Of a stretch of 64,000 nucleotides of DNA, positions 33,326 through 42,795 are shown one piece after another. This DNA comes from JBNJGB01 sp051747385 (GTDB lineage Bacteria; Myxococcota_A; UBA9042; PHBI01; JACKFB01). The stretch covers positions 62,001-126,000 of the forward strand of contig JBNJGB010000004.1 of assembly GCA_051747385.1 (NCBI GenBank), given 5' to 3'. The translations under genes and the position numbers were made by a program. The notes below the pieces were generated by a model. It saw nothing but the letters and a program-made list of their open reading frames with translations. It had not been told where the DNA came from and did not search any database. The first letter of the stretch is position 1, and the number at the start of each line of letters is the position of its first letter.

Positions 33326-35134
33326 ATGGGCAAGGTTATCGGCATCGACCTCGGGACGACCAACTCCTGCGTCGTGGTCATGGAGGCCGGTAACCCCGTG
33401 GTCATCCCCAACTCCGAGGGGAGCCGGACGACGCCGTCCGTCATCGCCTTCACGGAGGACGGGGAGCGACTGGTCGGGCACATCGCCAAGCGACAGGCCA
33501 TCACCAACCCGGCCAACACGGTGTTCGCCACCAAGCGCCTCATGGGGCGCAAGTTCAAGTCGCCGGAGGTCCAGGACATCCTGGACACCTTCCCGTACGA
33601 GGTGCTCGCCGCGAACAACGGCGACGCGCACGTGAGGATCCGCGAGCGGAAGTACTCCCCGCCGGAGCTCTCGGCGTATGTCCTCGCCCAGATGAAGGAG
33701 TTCGCCGAGGACTACCTCGGGGAGCCGGTCGAGGACGCGGTCATCACGGTCCCGGCGTACTTCGACGACAGCCAGCGCCAGGCGACGCGTGACGCCGGGC
33801 GCATCGCGGGGCTGAACACGCTCCGCATCATCAACGAGCCCACGGCGGCCGCGCTGGCCTACGGCCTCAACCGCCACTCCCAGGGGCGCGTCGCGGTCTA
33901 CGACCTGGGCGGCGGCACGTTCGACATCTCCATCCTCGAGGTGGGCAACGGCGTCTTCCAGGTGAAGTCGACCCACGGCGACACGTTCCTGGGCGGCGAG
34001 GACGTGGATCTGCGCATCATCGAGCGCATCGCGGAGCAGTTCGCCAAGGAGCACGGCGTCGATCTCATCCGGGATCCCATCGCGCTCCAGCGCCTCAAGG
34101 AGGCGGCCGAGAAGGCCAAGATCGAGCTGTCGACCCTCGACGAGACGGACATCAACCTGCCGTTCATCTCGGCGGACGAGTCCGGGCCCAAGCACCTCCA
34201 CATGACCATGTCGCGTCGTGAGCTGGAGGAGCTGACCGAGGACCTCATCGACCGGACGATCTACCATTGCGAGCAGGCGCTGAGCGACGCCGGCTATCAC
34301 ACGGACGACGTGGACGAGGTCATCCTCGTCGGCGGCATGACCAAGATGCCCATCGTCCAGAAGCGGGTGTACGAGTTCTTCCGCAAGGCGCCCAACAAGG
34401 GCGTGAGCCCGGACGAGGCCGTCGCCATCGGCGCCTCCATCCAGGGCGGCATCATCCGCGGCGACGTGCAGGACGTCCTCCTGCTCGACGTCATTCCGCT
34501 GTCGCTGGGCATCGAGACCCAGGGCGGCATCTTCACCAAGCTCATCGAGCGGAACCGGACCATCCCCACCTCCTGCACGGAGATCTTCACCACGGCGGAG
34601 GACTACCAGCCGCTGGTGAACATCCACGTCCTGCAGGGCGAGCGGCCCATGGCCCGGGACAACAAGAGCCTCGCCCGCTTCGAGCTGCTCGGCATCCCGC
34701 CGGCGCGGCGCGGCGTGCCCAAGATCGAGGTGACCTTCGAGGTGGACGCCAACGGCATCCTGTCGGTCACCGCCCGCGACCTGGGCACGAACAACGAGCG
34801 GCAGGTGCGCATCCGCGCGACGTCCGGACTCAGCGAGCGCGAGATCGAGCGGATCATGGCGGAGGCCGAGGCCAACCGCCAGGAGGACTCGAAGCGCAAG
34901 GAGGTCGCGGCGGTCCGCAACAAGGCCAACGGCCTGATGTACACCACGGAGCGGAGCATCGCCGAGCTGGGCAACTACCTCACCGACGACGAGATGAAGC
35001 AGATCCGGCGCGACATCGACCGGTGTCGCAAGGCCCTGGAGAGCGACGACCTGGAGACGATGACGCGGGCCCTGGAGCAGCTCGAGCGCTCCAGCTACCG
35101 GATCGCCGAGGTGATGTACAAGGACGTTGGCTGA
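33326..35134 (+). CDS. dnaK: Chaperone DnaK (Hsp70)
   Basis: 602 residues. ATP-driven protein-folding chaperone. Nucleotide-binding domain with IGIDLGTTNSCVVV, VYDLGGGTFDISILE and EVILVGGMTKMP, then the linker DVLLLDVIPLSLGIET and a substrate-binding domain. About 35 residues shorter than the E. coli protein: the Gly-rich disordered tail with the EEVD-type end is missing, and the protein stops after the helical lid (IAEVMYKDVG). Start preceded by GGAGGGG. Its end overlaps the DnaJ gene by 8 bases. Possibly a specialised paralogue rather than the main DnaK. Confidence 0.93.
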   Translation: MGKVIGIDLGTTNSCVVVMEAGNPVVIPNSEGSRTTPSVIAFTEDGERLVGHIAKRQAITNPANTVFATKRLMGRKFKSPEVQDILDTFPYEVLAANNGDAHVRIRERKYSPPELSAYVLAQMKEFAEDYLGEPVEDAVITVPAYFDDSQRQATRDAGRIAGLNTLRIINEPTAAALAYGLNRHSQGRVAVYDLGGGTFDISILEVGNGVFQVKSTHGDTFLGGEDVDLRIIERIAEQFAKEHGVDLIRDPIALQRLKEAAEKAKIELSTLDETDINLPFISADESGPKHLHMTMSRRELEELTEDLIDRTIYHCEQALSDAGYHTDDVDEVILVGGMTKMPIVQKRVYEFFRKAPNKGVSPDEAVAIGASIQGGIIRGDVQDVLLLDVIPLSLGIETQGGIFTKLIERNRTIPTSCTEIFTTAEDYQPLVNIHVLQGERPMARDNKSLARFELLGIPPARRGVPKIEVTFEVDANGILSVTARDLGTNNERQVRIRATSGLSEREIERIMAEAEANRQEDSKRKEVAAVRNKANGLMYTTERSIAELGNYLTDDEMKQIRRDIDRCRKALESDDLETMTRALEQLERSSYRIAEVMYKDVG

Positions 35135-36230
35135 GCGCCCGGACTACTACGCGGTCCTGGGGGTGCCGCGGGATGCCGAGACCCTGCGCATCAAGCAGGC
35201 GTATCGGCGGCTGGCCGCGCGGTATCACCCGGACCGTCACGGCGGGGCGCGGGACGCGACGGGCCGCTTCCAGGCCCTCGTGGAGGCCTACAGCGTCCTG
35301 GGCGACGCGGAGCGCCGGCGGGCCTACGACGAGGGGCAGGCCATCGACGCCGTCCGGATCGAGCCGGGCACGCCCCTCGAAGAGCTCTTCGGGCGCATGG
35401 TCGATCAGCTGTTCGGCGTCCGCTCCCGGCGCGCCGTGGACGGACGCGACGTGCGCTATCGCCTGGACGTGGACCTCGCGGAGGTGGCCCACGGCTGCGC
35501 GCGCACGCTCCGGCTTCCCCGGGAGGTGCCGTGCGGCGCCTGCGACGGGCGCGGTTTCCCGCTGGAGTCCCTGCCGGAGATCTGCGAACGCTGCGGCGGA
35601 CGGGGCGAGATCCAGCGCCGGCGGGTCCTGCGCTCGACCCTCGAGAACTGCCCGGACTGCGAGGGGCGCGGGTTCCACCTGGTCACGGCCTGTGTCCGGT
35701 GCGAGGGGAGCGGGACGCGGGTCCACCGGGAGCCCCTGACCATCGACGTTCCGGCCGGGGTCGAGGACGGCAGGAGGCTCGTGGTGCGCGGCGGAGGGCA
35801 GCCCGGGCGCAACGGGGGCCGCGACGGCGACTGCCTGGTCACGGTGCGGGTCCGCCCCCACCCGGCCCTGGAGCGGCGCGGCAGTGACGTCCTGCTCGAG
35901 CGGCCGGTGAGCGTCTTCGAGGCGACGGCCGGGGGCTGGCTCGACGTGCCCACGGTGGACGGCGAGCAGCGCCTCAAGCTGCCAGTGGGCATCGAGGACG
36001 GCGCGGTGCTGCGCATGCAGGGCCGTGGCCTCGCGGACTCGAGGGGGGAGCGCGGCGATCAACTGGTGACGATCCGCGTGGAGATGCCGCAGGATCTCGA
36101 CGAGGACATCCGGGAGGCGCTGCGGCGGCTGGGAATGAAGGCCGGGCGCGGCCCGTTCCCGAAGACGCGCCGGTTCGAGGCGGAGGCCCTCGTGCGGCGC
36201 GTGGCGCCGGAGACGTCGGACGATGGCTGA
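35127..36230 (+). CDS. dnaJ: Chaperone DnaJ (Hsp40, type I)
   Basis: 367 residues with a TTG start inside the end of dnaK. J domain with RYHPDRHGG (HPD motif), a short linker instead of the usual long Gly/Phe region, four zinc-finger repeats (CGACDGRG, CERCGGRG, CPDCEGRG, CVRCEGSG), and two C-terminal beta-barrel substrate-binding domains. It stimulates the ATPase of the partner DnaK. The overlap indicates matched production of the pair. Confidence 0.93.
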   Translation: MAERPDYYAVLGVPRDAETLRIKQAYRRLAARYHPDRHGGARDATGRFQALVEAYSVLGDAERRRAYDEGQAIDAVRIEPGTPLEELFGRMVDQLFGVRSRRAVDGRDVRYRLDVDLAEVAHGCARTLRLPREVPCGACDGRGFPLESLPEICERCGGRGEIQRRRVLRSTLENCPDCEGRGFHLVTACVRCEGSGTRVHREPLTIDVPAGVEDGRRLVVRGGGQPGRNGGRDGDCLVTVRVRPHPALERRGSDVLLERPVSVFEATAGGWLDVPTVDGEQRLKLPVGIEDGAVLRMQGRGLADSRGERGDQLVTIRVEMPQDLDEDIREALRRLGMKAGRGPFPKTRRFEAEALVRRVAPETSDDG

Positions 36231-36402
36231 TGGACGAACGGTGCGGGCCCTGGGAGTCTGTAGGGTTTTGCGGACCGAGCGAGCCCGAGGCGATTTCGCC
36301 CAGATCGGCGTTCGATGGTTCCGTAGTCGAACCAGTAGGTTCGGCGGAGGGTTCTCGAGCGTCGAGATGGGCGGAAGCGGCCGGGAATCCCGACGGGAGC
36401 AT

Positions 36403-38400
36403 ATGCGCTACAGGCTCCTAGGCCTCGCCGCGGTGATCGCGCTGGGAGCCTGCGGTGGTCCGAGTCAGGAGACGCGCCGCGAGCCCGACCCGACCAGGCC
36501 CGTGGAGACGACGCCGCGACCGGAGGAGGCGGTCGTAGAGGCGCTTCCCGAGGCCCCGGCGAGCACCGAGGAGGGGCGCCGGTTGCTTGATGAGTCCGAG
36601 GACGCCCGGAGCCGCGGCGACGACGTGGCGGCCCGGCGTGTGCTCGAGCGCCTCGCGCGGGCCCGGCCCGACACGGTGGAGGCCGCCCGCGCCCGTCTGC
36701 GCCTCGGGGAGGACGCCCTGGAGCGCGAGGACTGGGTGGCCGCGGAGCGATGGGTGGCGGACGACGCCCCCTTCGAGACGATGGAGGACGCAGACGCCCC
36801 CTTTCGGCGCCAGCGCGTGCTCGCCCTGGCGTGGGAGGGGCAGGAGCGCTACCGGGAGGCCGCCGAGGCCTGGCTCGCCGCCAGCGAGGCCGCCCCCGCC
36901 GAGGAGGACAGCCGCGAGGCCGTCGCCCGCGCCGCCGGCGACCTGGCCGTCGACGGGCGGACGGAGGAGGCGCGCGAGACCCTGACCGAGCGCGGACTGC
37001 CCCGGGAGGCGCTCCGCCGCCACCTCGACGTGCGCCTGGAGGGCGCCGTGCTGAAGCGGGCGGCCGCGCGGATCCCGCAGAACGATCCCCTCGCTCCCTG
37101 GATCCAGCTCCGCGTGGCCCGGGCGCGGTGCGAGGCGGGCGATCTCGTGGGCTGCCGCGACGGCGCGACCCGCGCGATGCGCTCGACGGACGAGGGCGTG
37201 GTCATGGCGGCCGAGGCCCTCCTGGAGCGCGTGGAGGCCTGGGACGAGGTGGCGCCGAGCCGTGTGGGGGTGCTGCTGCCCCTGAGCGGACGGTATCAGC
37301 GCATCGGGCAGGCCGCCCTGGAGGGCATCCAGCTCGCGATGGAGGACACGCCCGTGGACCTCGTCGTGCGCGACACGGCGGGCGACGCGGAGCAGGCCGC
37401 GGCACAGGTGGAGTCCCTGGTCCTCGAGGAGCACGTGGTCGCCCTGCTGGGCCCGGTGGGCGAGAGGGAGTCCCGGGGCGCGGCGGAGGCCGCGCAGGCG
37501 CTCGGCGTGCCCCAGGTGGTGCTCACCAGCAGCGAGGAGGCCGTCGCGGACACGCCCACGGCGCACCGGGTGCGCCTGTCCTCCGCGGAGCAGGCCTCGG
37601 CGCTGGCGCGGTACGCCGCGACGGCCCTGGAGGTGGATCGGGTGGCGATCCTCTTCCCCGAGGAGACCGCCGGTCGGCGCGTAATGGCCGCCTTCTGGGA
37701 CGAGGTGGTCCGGCTGGGCGGCGAGGTCCGGGCCGTGGAGCGCTACGCCCCGGACACCAGCGACTTCAGCCCCGTGCTGCGCGACCTGCTGGCGGCGCGG
37801 AAACCCGGCGACGGCACGTTCGACTTCGAGGCGCTGTTCATCCCGGACGACGCCCTGACGGTCCGGCGTCTGGTCCCCTTTTTGAAGTACTGGGACCTGC
37901 GCGTCCGGACGTCCCCCCGGGAGCGTGGGACCGAGGAGCGCCCGGCCGTGCAGCTCCTGGGAGCCGCAGGCTGGAACCACCCCTCGGTCATCGATCGGGG
38001 GGACAACCTGACGGACAACGCCGTGTTCGTGGATGCCTGGGTCCACGATCCCGACGATCCGACGTCGGATCGCTTCGCGCGGGCCTTCTACGCGCGTTAC
38101 AGCCGCAAGCCCACGACCTTTCACGCGGAGGTGCGCGACGCCGCCGCCCTGCTCCTCCGGGCCGTGGAGGGCGTCGAGGTCACGACGCATCAGGCGCGCA
38201 GCGACGCACTGGCGGCCCTTCGGGGGACGCGCCACTTCCGCGGGGTCACGGGAGACGTCGCGGTGCTGGACAGCGGCGAGGTGGTGCGGCGGCCGAGGCT
38301 GCTGACCATCGACCTGGACACCATCCGCCCGCGCCTTTCAGAGGAGGAGGAGGAGGCCGTCCGCCGCCGGGACGCGCCCGTCCTTCGTCCGGTTCGCTGA
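36403..38400 (+). CDS. Lipoprotein with periplasmic substrate-binding fold (LpoA-like)
   Basis: 665 residues from the ATG at 36403, giving a lipoprotein signal with lipobox LGAC. An N-terminal helical TPR-like half (about residues 60-280) is followed by a type I periplasmic-binding domain (about 285-640: VGVLLPLSGRYQRIGQAALE, VVALLGPVGERESRGAAEA, VAILFPEETAGRRVMAAFW). The combination matches the LppC/LpoA family, where such lipoproteins activate penicillin-binding proteins; an ABC-transporter binding role is the alternative. An upstream inverted repeat TGGTTC/GAACCA (36316-36334) may be regulatory. Confidence 0.75.
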   Translation: MRYRLLGLAAVIALGACGGPSQETRREPDPTRPVETTPRPEEAVVEALPEAPASTEEGRRLLDESEDARSRGDDVAARRVLERLARARPDTVEAARARLRLGEDALEREDWVAAERWVADDAPFETMEDADAPFRRQRVLALAWEGQERYREAAEAWLAASEAAPAEEDSREAVARAAGDLAVDGRTEEARETLTERGLPREALRRHLDVRLEGAVLKRAAARIPQNDPLAPWIQLRVARARCEAGDLVGCRDGATRAMRSTDEGVVMAAEALLERVEAWDEVAPSRVGVLLPLSGRYQRIGQAALEGIQLAMEDTPVDLVVRDTAGDAEQAAAQVESLVLEEHVVALLGPVGERESRGAAEAAQALGVPQVVLTSSEEAVADTPTAHRVRLSSAEQASALARYAATALEVDRVAILFPEETAGRRVMAAFWDEVVRLGGEVRAVERYAPDTSDFSPVLRDLLAARKPGDGTFDFEALFIPDDALTVRRLVPFLKYWDLRVRTSPRERGTEERPAVQLLGAAGWNHPSVIDRGDNLTDNAVFVDAWVHDPDDPTSDRFARAFYARYSRKPTTFHAEVRDAAALLLRAVEGVEVTTHQARSDALAALRGTRHFRGVTGDVAVLDSGEVVRRPRLLTIDLDTIRPRLSEEEEEAVRRRDAPVLRPVR

Positions 38401-38447
38401 GCCCCGACCCGCCCTCCCCGCGCCGCCTTCGCACCCGGAGGAACGCC

Positions 38448-39617
38448 TTGAGCGATCGCCCGTTGAATATCGGCATCACGTGCTACCCCAGCTTCGGGGG
38501 CAGCGGGATCATGGCGACCGAGATCGGCCACGCCATGGCCCGCCGGGGACACCAGGTGCACTTCATCTCCCAGGGCGTGCCACGCCGCTTCGATCGGTGG
38601 GTGGACAACGTCTTCTTCCACAACGTGGAGGCGCGGAGCTATCCCCTGCTGGAGCACACGCCCTACACCGTGGCCCTCGCCTCCAAGCTCGTCGAGGTCA
38701 GCCGCTGGGAGTCCCTGGACCTGCTCCACGTCCACTATGCCGTGCCCCACGCCTCCAGCGCATTCCTGGCGCGGGCGACCCTCGGCGAGGCCGCGCCGCG
38801 AATCGTCACCACGCTCCACGGGACGGACACGACCATCGTCGGTCCGGACTCGAGCTATCGGCCCGTCACGCGCTTCTGCATCGAGCAGAGCGACGGCATC
38901 ACGGTCCCCAGCGAGTTCCTCCGGCGCGAGGCCCGCGAGCGGCTCGGTATCGACGGTTGCTGTGAGATCCGCGTCCTCCCGAACTTCGTCGACACCGAGG
39001 TGTTCTCCCCACCGCAAGGCCCACGCGCAGAGTGCGTCGGACACCTGTTCGGCGGCCGCTTGACAGACGAGGACCTGCTGCTGACGCACGTCTCGAACTT
39101 CCGCCCCGTCAAACGGCCCCAGGACGTCGTGGAGGTCTTCGCGGCCGTGGCCGGGGAGATCCCCGCCCGCCTCGTCATGATCGGCGACGGGCCCGAGCGC
39201 TCCCGCGCCGAGGCGGACCTGAGGGCGCGGGGACTGGGGAGCCGCGTGCGCTTCCTCGGCATGCAGGAGCACTTCGAGGACATCCTCGACTGCTCGGACG
39301 TCTTCCTCCTGCCCAGCGAGTCCGAGTCCTTCGGCCTGGCGGCCCTGGAAGCCCAGAGCAGCGGCGTGCCGGTGGTGGGCTCGGACGCCGGCGGCCTGCC
39401 GGAGGTGGTGGCCGACGGGGAGACCGGGCTCCTGGCCCCCGTCGGTGACGTGGAGGCGATGGTCGGCCACGTCCTGCGACTCGCCCGGGAGCCGGCCCTG
39501 CGCCGAAGCATGGCTCGGAGCGCCCGCGAGCGCGCGGTGCGGTTGTTTCGCCGCGAGCCGGTGGTGGATCGGTACGAGGCGTTCTACCGGGACGTCATGG
39601 CCCGCTCCCGAGCGTGA
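38448..39617 (+). CDS. bshA: BshA-like glycosyltransferase (N-acetylglucosaminyl L-malate synthase type)
   Basis: 389 residues from a TTG preceded by GGAGGAA. A GT4 retaining transferase. The N-terminus LNIGITCYPSFGGSGIMATE and HVHYAVPHASSAFLAR are characteristic of BshA, the first enzyme of bacillithiol synthesis (UDP-GlcNAc plus L-malate). The C-terminal Rossmann domain has FRPVKRPQDVVEVF and ESFGLAALEAQSSGVPVV. No bshB or bshC is in the window, so production of bacillithiol is not shown. Confidence 0.85.
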   Translation: MSDRPLNIGITCYPSFGGSGIMATEIGHAMARRGHQVHFISQGVPRRFDRWVDNVFFHNVEARSYPLLEHTPYTVALASKLVEVSRWESLDLLHVHYAVPHASSAFLARATLGEAAPRIVTTLHGTDTTIVGPDSSYRPVTRFCIEQSDGITVPSEFLRREARERLGIDGCCEIRVLPNFVDTEVFSPPQGPRAECVGHLFGGRLTDEDLLLTHVSNFRPVKRPQDVVEVFAAVAGEIPARLVMIGDGPERSRAEADLRARGLGSRVRFLGMQEHFEDILDCSDVFLLPSESESFGLAALEAQSSGVPVVGSDAGGLPEVVADGETGLLAPVGDVEAMVGHVLRLAREPALRRSMARSARERAVRLFRREPVVDRYEAFYRDVMARSRA

Positions 39618-39626
39618 CGCCCGTCG

Positions 39627-39644
39627 CCCCGGAATCGTCCGGGG
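39627..39644 (+). terminator. Hairpin after bshA
   Basis: CCCCGGA, ATCG loop, TCCGGGG: a perfect 7-bp stem 9 bases after the stop. No T-run follows, so factor-independent termination would be weak. Confidence 0.5.
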
Positions 39645-39768
39645 AGGCGTCCTGTTCTGACCCCGGTGATCCCCTCGGCCTTCTCGAAGCCGGGGCCGAT
39701 TCACGCTACCCTGGCCGGGCGACTTCCGAGGTGCCCGGCCACCACGTCTTCGAGGAGCGTCCCTCCCG

Positions 39769-42700
39769 ATGATCGATCCGCGACGTCACGTCCTGGGCGC
39801 GAGCTGCTTCCTGCTGGCGGCCGTGCTGCTGTTCGGCTACGACTTCGTGGACCGCGGGCGCCACTTCCAGCCCCCGCCGGCGTCGGCGAAGATGGACCGG
39901 GCCGGGGTCTACGACCTGTCCCAGGCGCGGATGCTCACGCGCGTCGTCGGGCACGTGCGGAGTCACTATGTGGCCCCGGTGCGGGTCGACCCACGGGACA
40001 TGGCCGTCGCCGCCCTGCGCGCCGTCCAGGCCGGTGTCCCTGAGGTCATCGTCCGGGTGGAGCGCGACGGAGGCGACCGCGCGCAGGTCCTCGAGATCAC
40101 CGTCGCCGACGAGGAGAAGCGCTTCGACCTGAGGCGCGTCGGGGACCTCTACGAGCTGAACTGGAAGCTCATGGACGTCTTCGACTTCCTCCAGCGCAAC
40201 CTGCCGCCGACGGCGGACCTGGAGGACATCGAGTACACGGCCGTCAACGGGCTCCTGGACACCCTGGACCCGCACAGCGTGCTGGTGACGCCGGAGGTCT
40301 ACCGGGACATGCAGATGGGGACCCAGGGACGCTTCGGCGGCCTGGGCATCGTCATCTCCGTGCGCGACGGGCTGCTGACCGTCATGTCGGTCATGGACGG
40401 CACCCCCGCGGACGCCGCCGGCCTCCGGAGCGGCGACTCCATCGTGCAGATCGGCGAGGAGTCCACCATCAACATGCGCCTCAACGAGGCGGTGAACCGG
40501 CTTCGCGGCGAACCCGGGACGGACATCACGATCTGGATCGAGCGACAGGGCTGGGCCGAGCCCCGGGACTTCACCATCACCCGCGAGGAGATCCGCCTCC
40601 GCTCCGTGATCCACGAGGACCTGGGCGAGGGCGTCGGATACGTGAAGATCCGGAACTTCCAGGGCACGACCTTCGACGATCTCCAGGAGGCCCTGGAGAA
40701 GCTCCAGGCGGCGGACGGCGGCCTGAAGGGGCTCGTGATGGACCTCCGCAACAACCCGGGCGGTCTGCTGGACCAGGCCATCCAGGTGAGCGACCGCTTC
40801 CTGGACCGGGGGACCATCGTCACGACCGTCCGGGAGCGCGGCAAGGAGCGCGAGGAGCGCCACGCCACGCGAGCCGGGTCCCTGACCGACGTGCCCATGG
40901 TCGTGCTCATCAACAGGGGGTCCGCGTCGGCCTCGGAGATCGTCGCCGGAGCCCTGAAGCACAACAACCGCGCCCTCGTCATGGGCACGACCAGCTTCGG
41001 CAAGGGGTCGGTGCAGGTCGTCTATCAGATCGACGACGCGGCCTTGAAGCTCACCATCGCGCAGTACCTCACACCCGGGGACGTCTCCATCCAGTCCGTG
41101 GGCATCGTGCCGGACGTGGCCATCGATCGCGTGCACGTCTCCCGCGAGGAGGTGGACCTGCACCCCGATGAGCTGGACTTCGAGGGCGAGGCGGGGCTGA
41201 AGAGCCACCTGGAGAGCAAGAAGGCCAAGCGCGTGACTCCGGCGCGGCGCTTCAAGCTGCTCGTGGACAACGGCGAGGACGCGCCCCATCCGGCCGGTCG
41301 GGGAGACGACTTCCGCTCGGACACCCTCATCGAGCTCGCCGGCGAGGTCGTGCGGGCGGCGCCCGCGGCGGATCGCGGCAAGGCCCTCGTGCAGGTGACA
41401 GGCTTCCTGGAAAAGCGGCAGGCCACCGAAGACGAGGCCCTGGCCGCCGAGCTGAAGGAACTGGACGTGGACTGGTCGCGCGGCGGGCGCGGGCATGCGC
41501 CGACCCTGGACGCCCACCTGGCCCTGGTTCCGCTCGGGGACGGCGCCGAGAGCGAGGATGAGGGTGGTCGGCGCCTCCGCGCAGGCCGGGCGGCGCGAGT
41601 CGTGGCCCGCGTGATGAACCGCGGAGACCGGCCCGCGTGGCGTATCCACGGGGTCCTGCAGTCGGAGATCGCCGCCCTCGACGGCGAAGAGGTGGTCTTC
41701 GGACGCGTCGACCCCGGCGAGTCGCGCAAGTGGACGACGGAGGTGGAGCTGCCCAAGAGCCTGCCGACCCAGGGCGACCGGGTGGTCCTGGAGTTGTACG
41801 GTGACGGTCGTATTCTCGACCCCCAGGGGGAGGCGTTCGCCGTCGTGGACGGCGTGCCCCGTCCCCGCTTCGCCTATACGGCGCAGGTCCTCGACGGAGA
41901 GAGCAACGGCGACGGGCTCATCCAGCGCGGCGAGGAGGTCGGGCTCGAGGTGCGGGTGACCAACGTGGGGGACGGGGGCGCCGACGACGTTCTCGTGACG
42001 GTCAAGAACGAGTCCGGAGAGGCCGTATTCATCGAGAAGGGCCGCCACAGCGCCGGCGCGTTGGCGAGAGGCGAGTCCACGACGGCGAGGTTCCGACTCA
42101 AGGTGCGAGAGACCCTCAAGTCCCAGGACGTGCAGCTCAAGCTGGCCATCGTGGACCAGAAGATCCGGACGTGGTCCCAGGACGACCTGAGCCTGCCGGT
42201 CTTCCCCAACGAGTTCCCGCCGGCGAAGCCCGAGGAGTGGCTCGGACGCGTGGGCACCGGGCCGCTGCCCGTGCACGCCGGGGCCCACCGGGACACACAC
42301 ATGGTCGCGGAGGTCGGAGACGGCGCCGTGGTCCCGGTCCGCGCGCGGGCCGGCGAGTGGGTCAAGGTGGCCCTGGCCGGCGAGGACGGCGCCCTCCCCG
42401 AGGGCTGGGTGCCGGCCGATCGCCTCCAGCGGTTGGCGGAGGGGAAGGCCGACTTCGGGAAGGTCCGCACCGTGCTCCAGCACGAGCCGCCGCTCGTGGA
42501 GCTGGAGCCGGGGGTGTACGAGAACGTGGTCACCGAGGAAGACCACGTGACCGTGTCCGGCGCGGCCCGGTTCACCGGGGACGGCCGGGGGCGGCGATAT
42601 CTCTACATGTTCCGCAACGACGACAAGGTGCACTTCCAGGCGGCCGCGGCCGCCGGGGACGAGGAGCTGCCCTTCTCGGCGGAGGTGTCGCTCGAGGAGG

Positions 42701-42780
42701 GACGCAACGCCATCACCGTGGTGGCCCGCCACGGGGACGGCGACGTGACCCGGGAGACGCTGATCGTCTTCCGACGCTGA
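39769..42780 (+). CDS. Long deltaproteobacterial-type S41 carboxyl-terminal processing protease
   Basis: 1003 residues, about twice the usual CtpA length, matching the long Prc type known from deltaproteobacteria. One N-terminal membrane helix (residues 9-24), a PDZ domain (about 180-275: GGLGIVISVRDGLLTVMSV), the S41 core with LRNNPGGLL, the catalytic Ser387 in GSASASEI and Lys412 in TSFGKGSV, exactly 25 residues apart. The C-terminal 500 residues are beta-rich: FxxxVxVxNxGDxxADDV-type Ig-like/CARDB repeats and an SH3-like segment (RAGEWVKVALAG). Periplasmic; probably trims or degrades envelope proteins. Confidence 0.92.
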   Translation: MIDPRRHVLGASCFLLAAVLLFGYDFVDRGRHFQPPPASAKMDRAGVYDLSQARMLTRVVGHVRSHYVAPVRVDPRDMAVAALRAVQAGVPEVIVRVERDGGDRAQVLEITVADEEKRFDLRRVGDLYELNWKLMDVFDFLQRNLPPTADLEDIEYTAVNGLLDTLDPHSVLVTPEVYRDMQMGTQGRFGGLGIVISVRDGLLTVMSVMDGTPADAAGLRSGDSIVQIGEESTINMRLNEAVNRLRGEPGTDITIWIERQGWAEPRDFTITREEIRLRSVIHEDLGEGVGYVKIRNFQGTTFDDLQEALEKLQAADGGLKGLVMDLRNNPGGLLDQAIQVSDRFLDRGTIVTTVRERGKEREERHATRAGSLTDVPMVVLINRGSASASEIVAGALKHNNRALVMGTTSFGKGSVQVVYQIDDAALKLTIAQYLTPGDVSIQSVGIVPDVAIDRVHVSREEVDLHPDELDFEGEAGLKSHLESKKAKRVTPARRFKLLVDNGEDAPHPAGRGDDFRSDTLIELAGEVVRAAPAADRGKALVQVTGFLEKRQATEDEALAAELKELDVDWSRGGRGHAPTLDAHLALVPLGDGAESEDEGGRRLRAGRAARVVARVMNRGDRPAWRIHGVLQSEIAALDGEEVVFGRVDPGESRKWTTEVELPKSLPTQGDRVVLELYGDGRILDPQGEAFAVVDGVPRPRFAYTAQVLDGESNGDGLIQRGEEVGLEVRVTNVGDGGADDVLVTVKNESGEAVFIEKGRHSAGALARGESTTARFRLKVRETLKSQDVQLKLAIVDQKIRTWSQDDLSLPVFPNEFPPAKPEEWLGRVGTGPLPVHAGAHRDTHMVAEVGDGAVVPVRARAGEWVKVALAGEDGALPEGWVPADRLQRLAEGKADFGKVRTVLQHEPPLVELEPGVYENVVTEEDHVTVSGAARFTGDGRGRRYLYMFRNDDKVHFQAAAAAGDEELPFSAEVSLEEGRNAITVVARHGDGDVTRETLIVFRR

Positions 42781-42795
42781 CAGGGAGAGTCCTCC

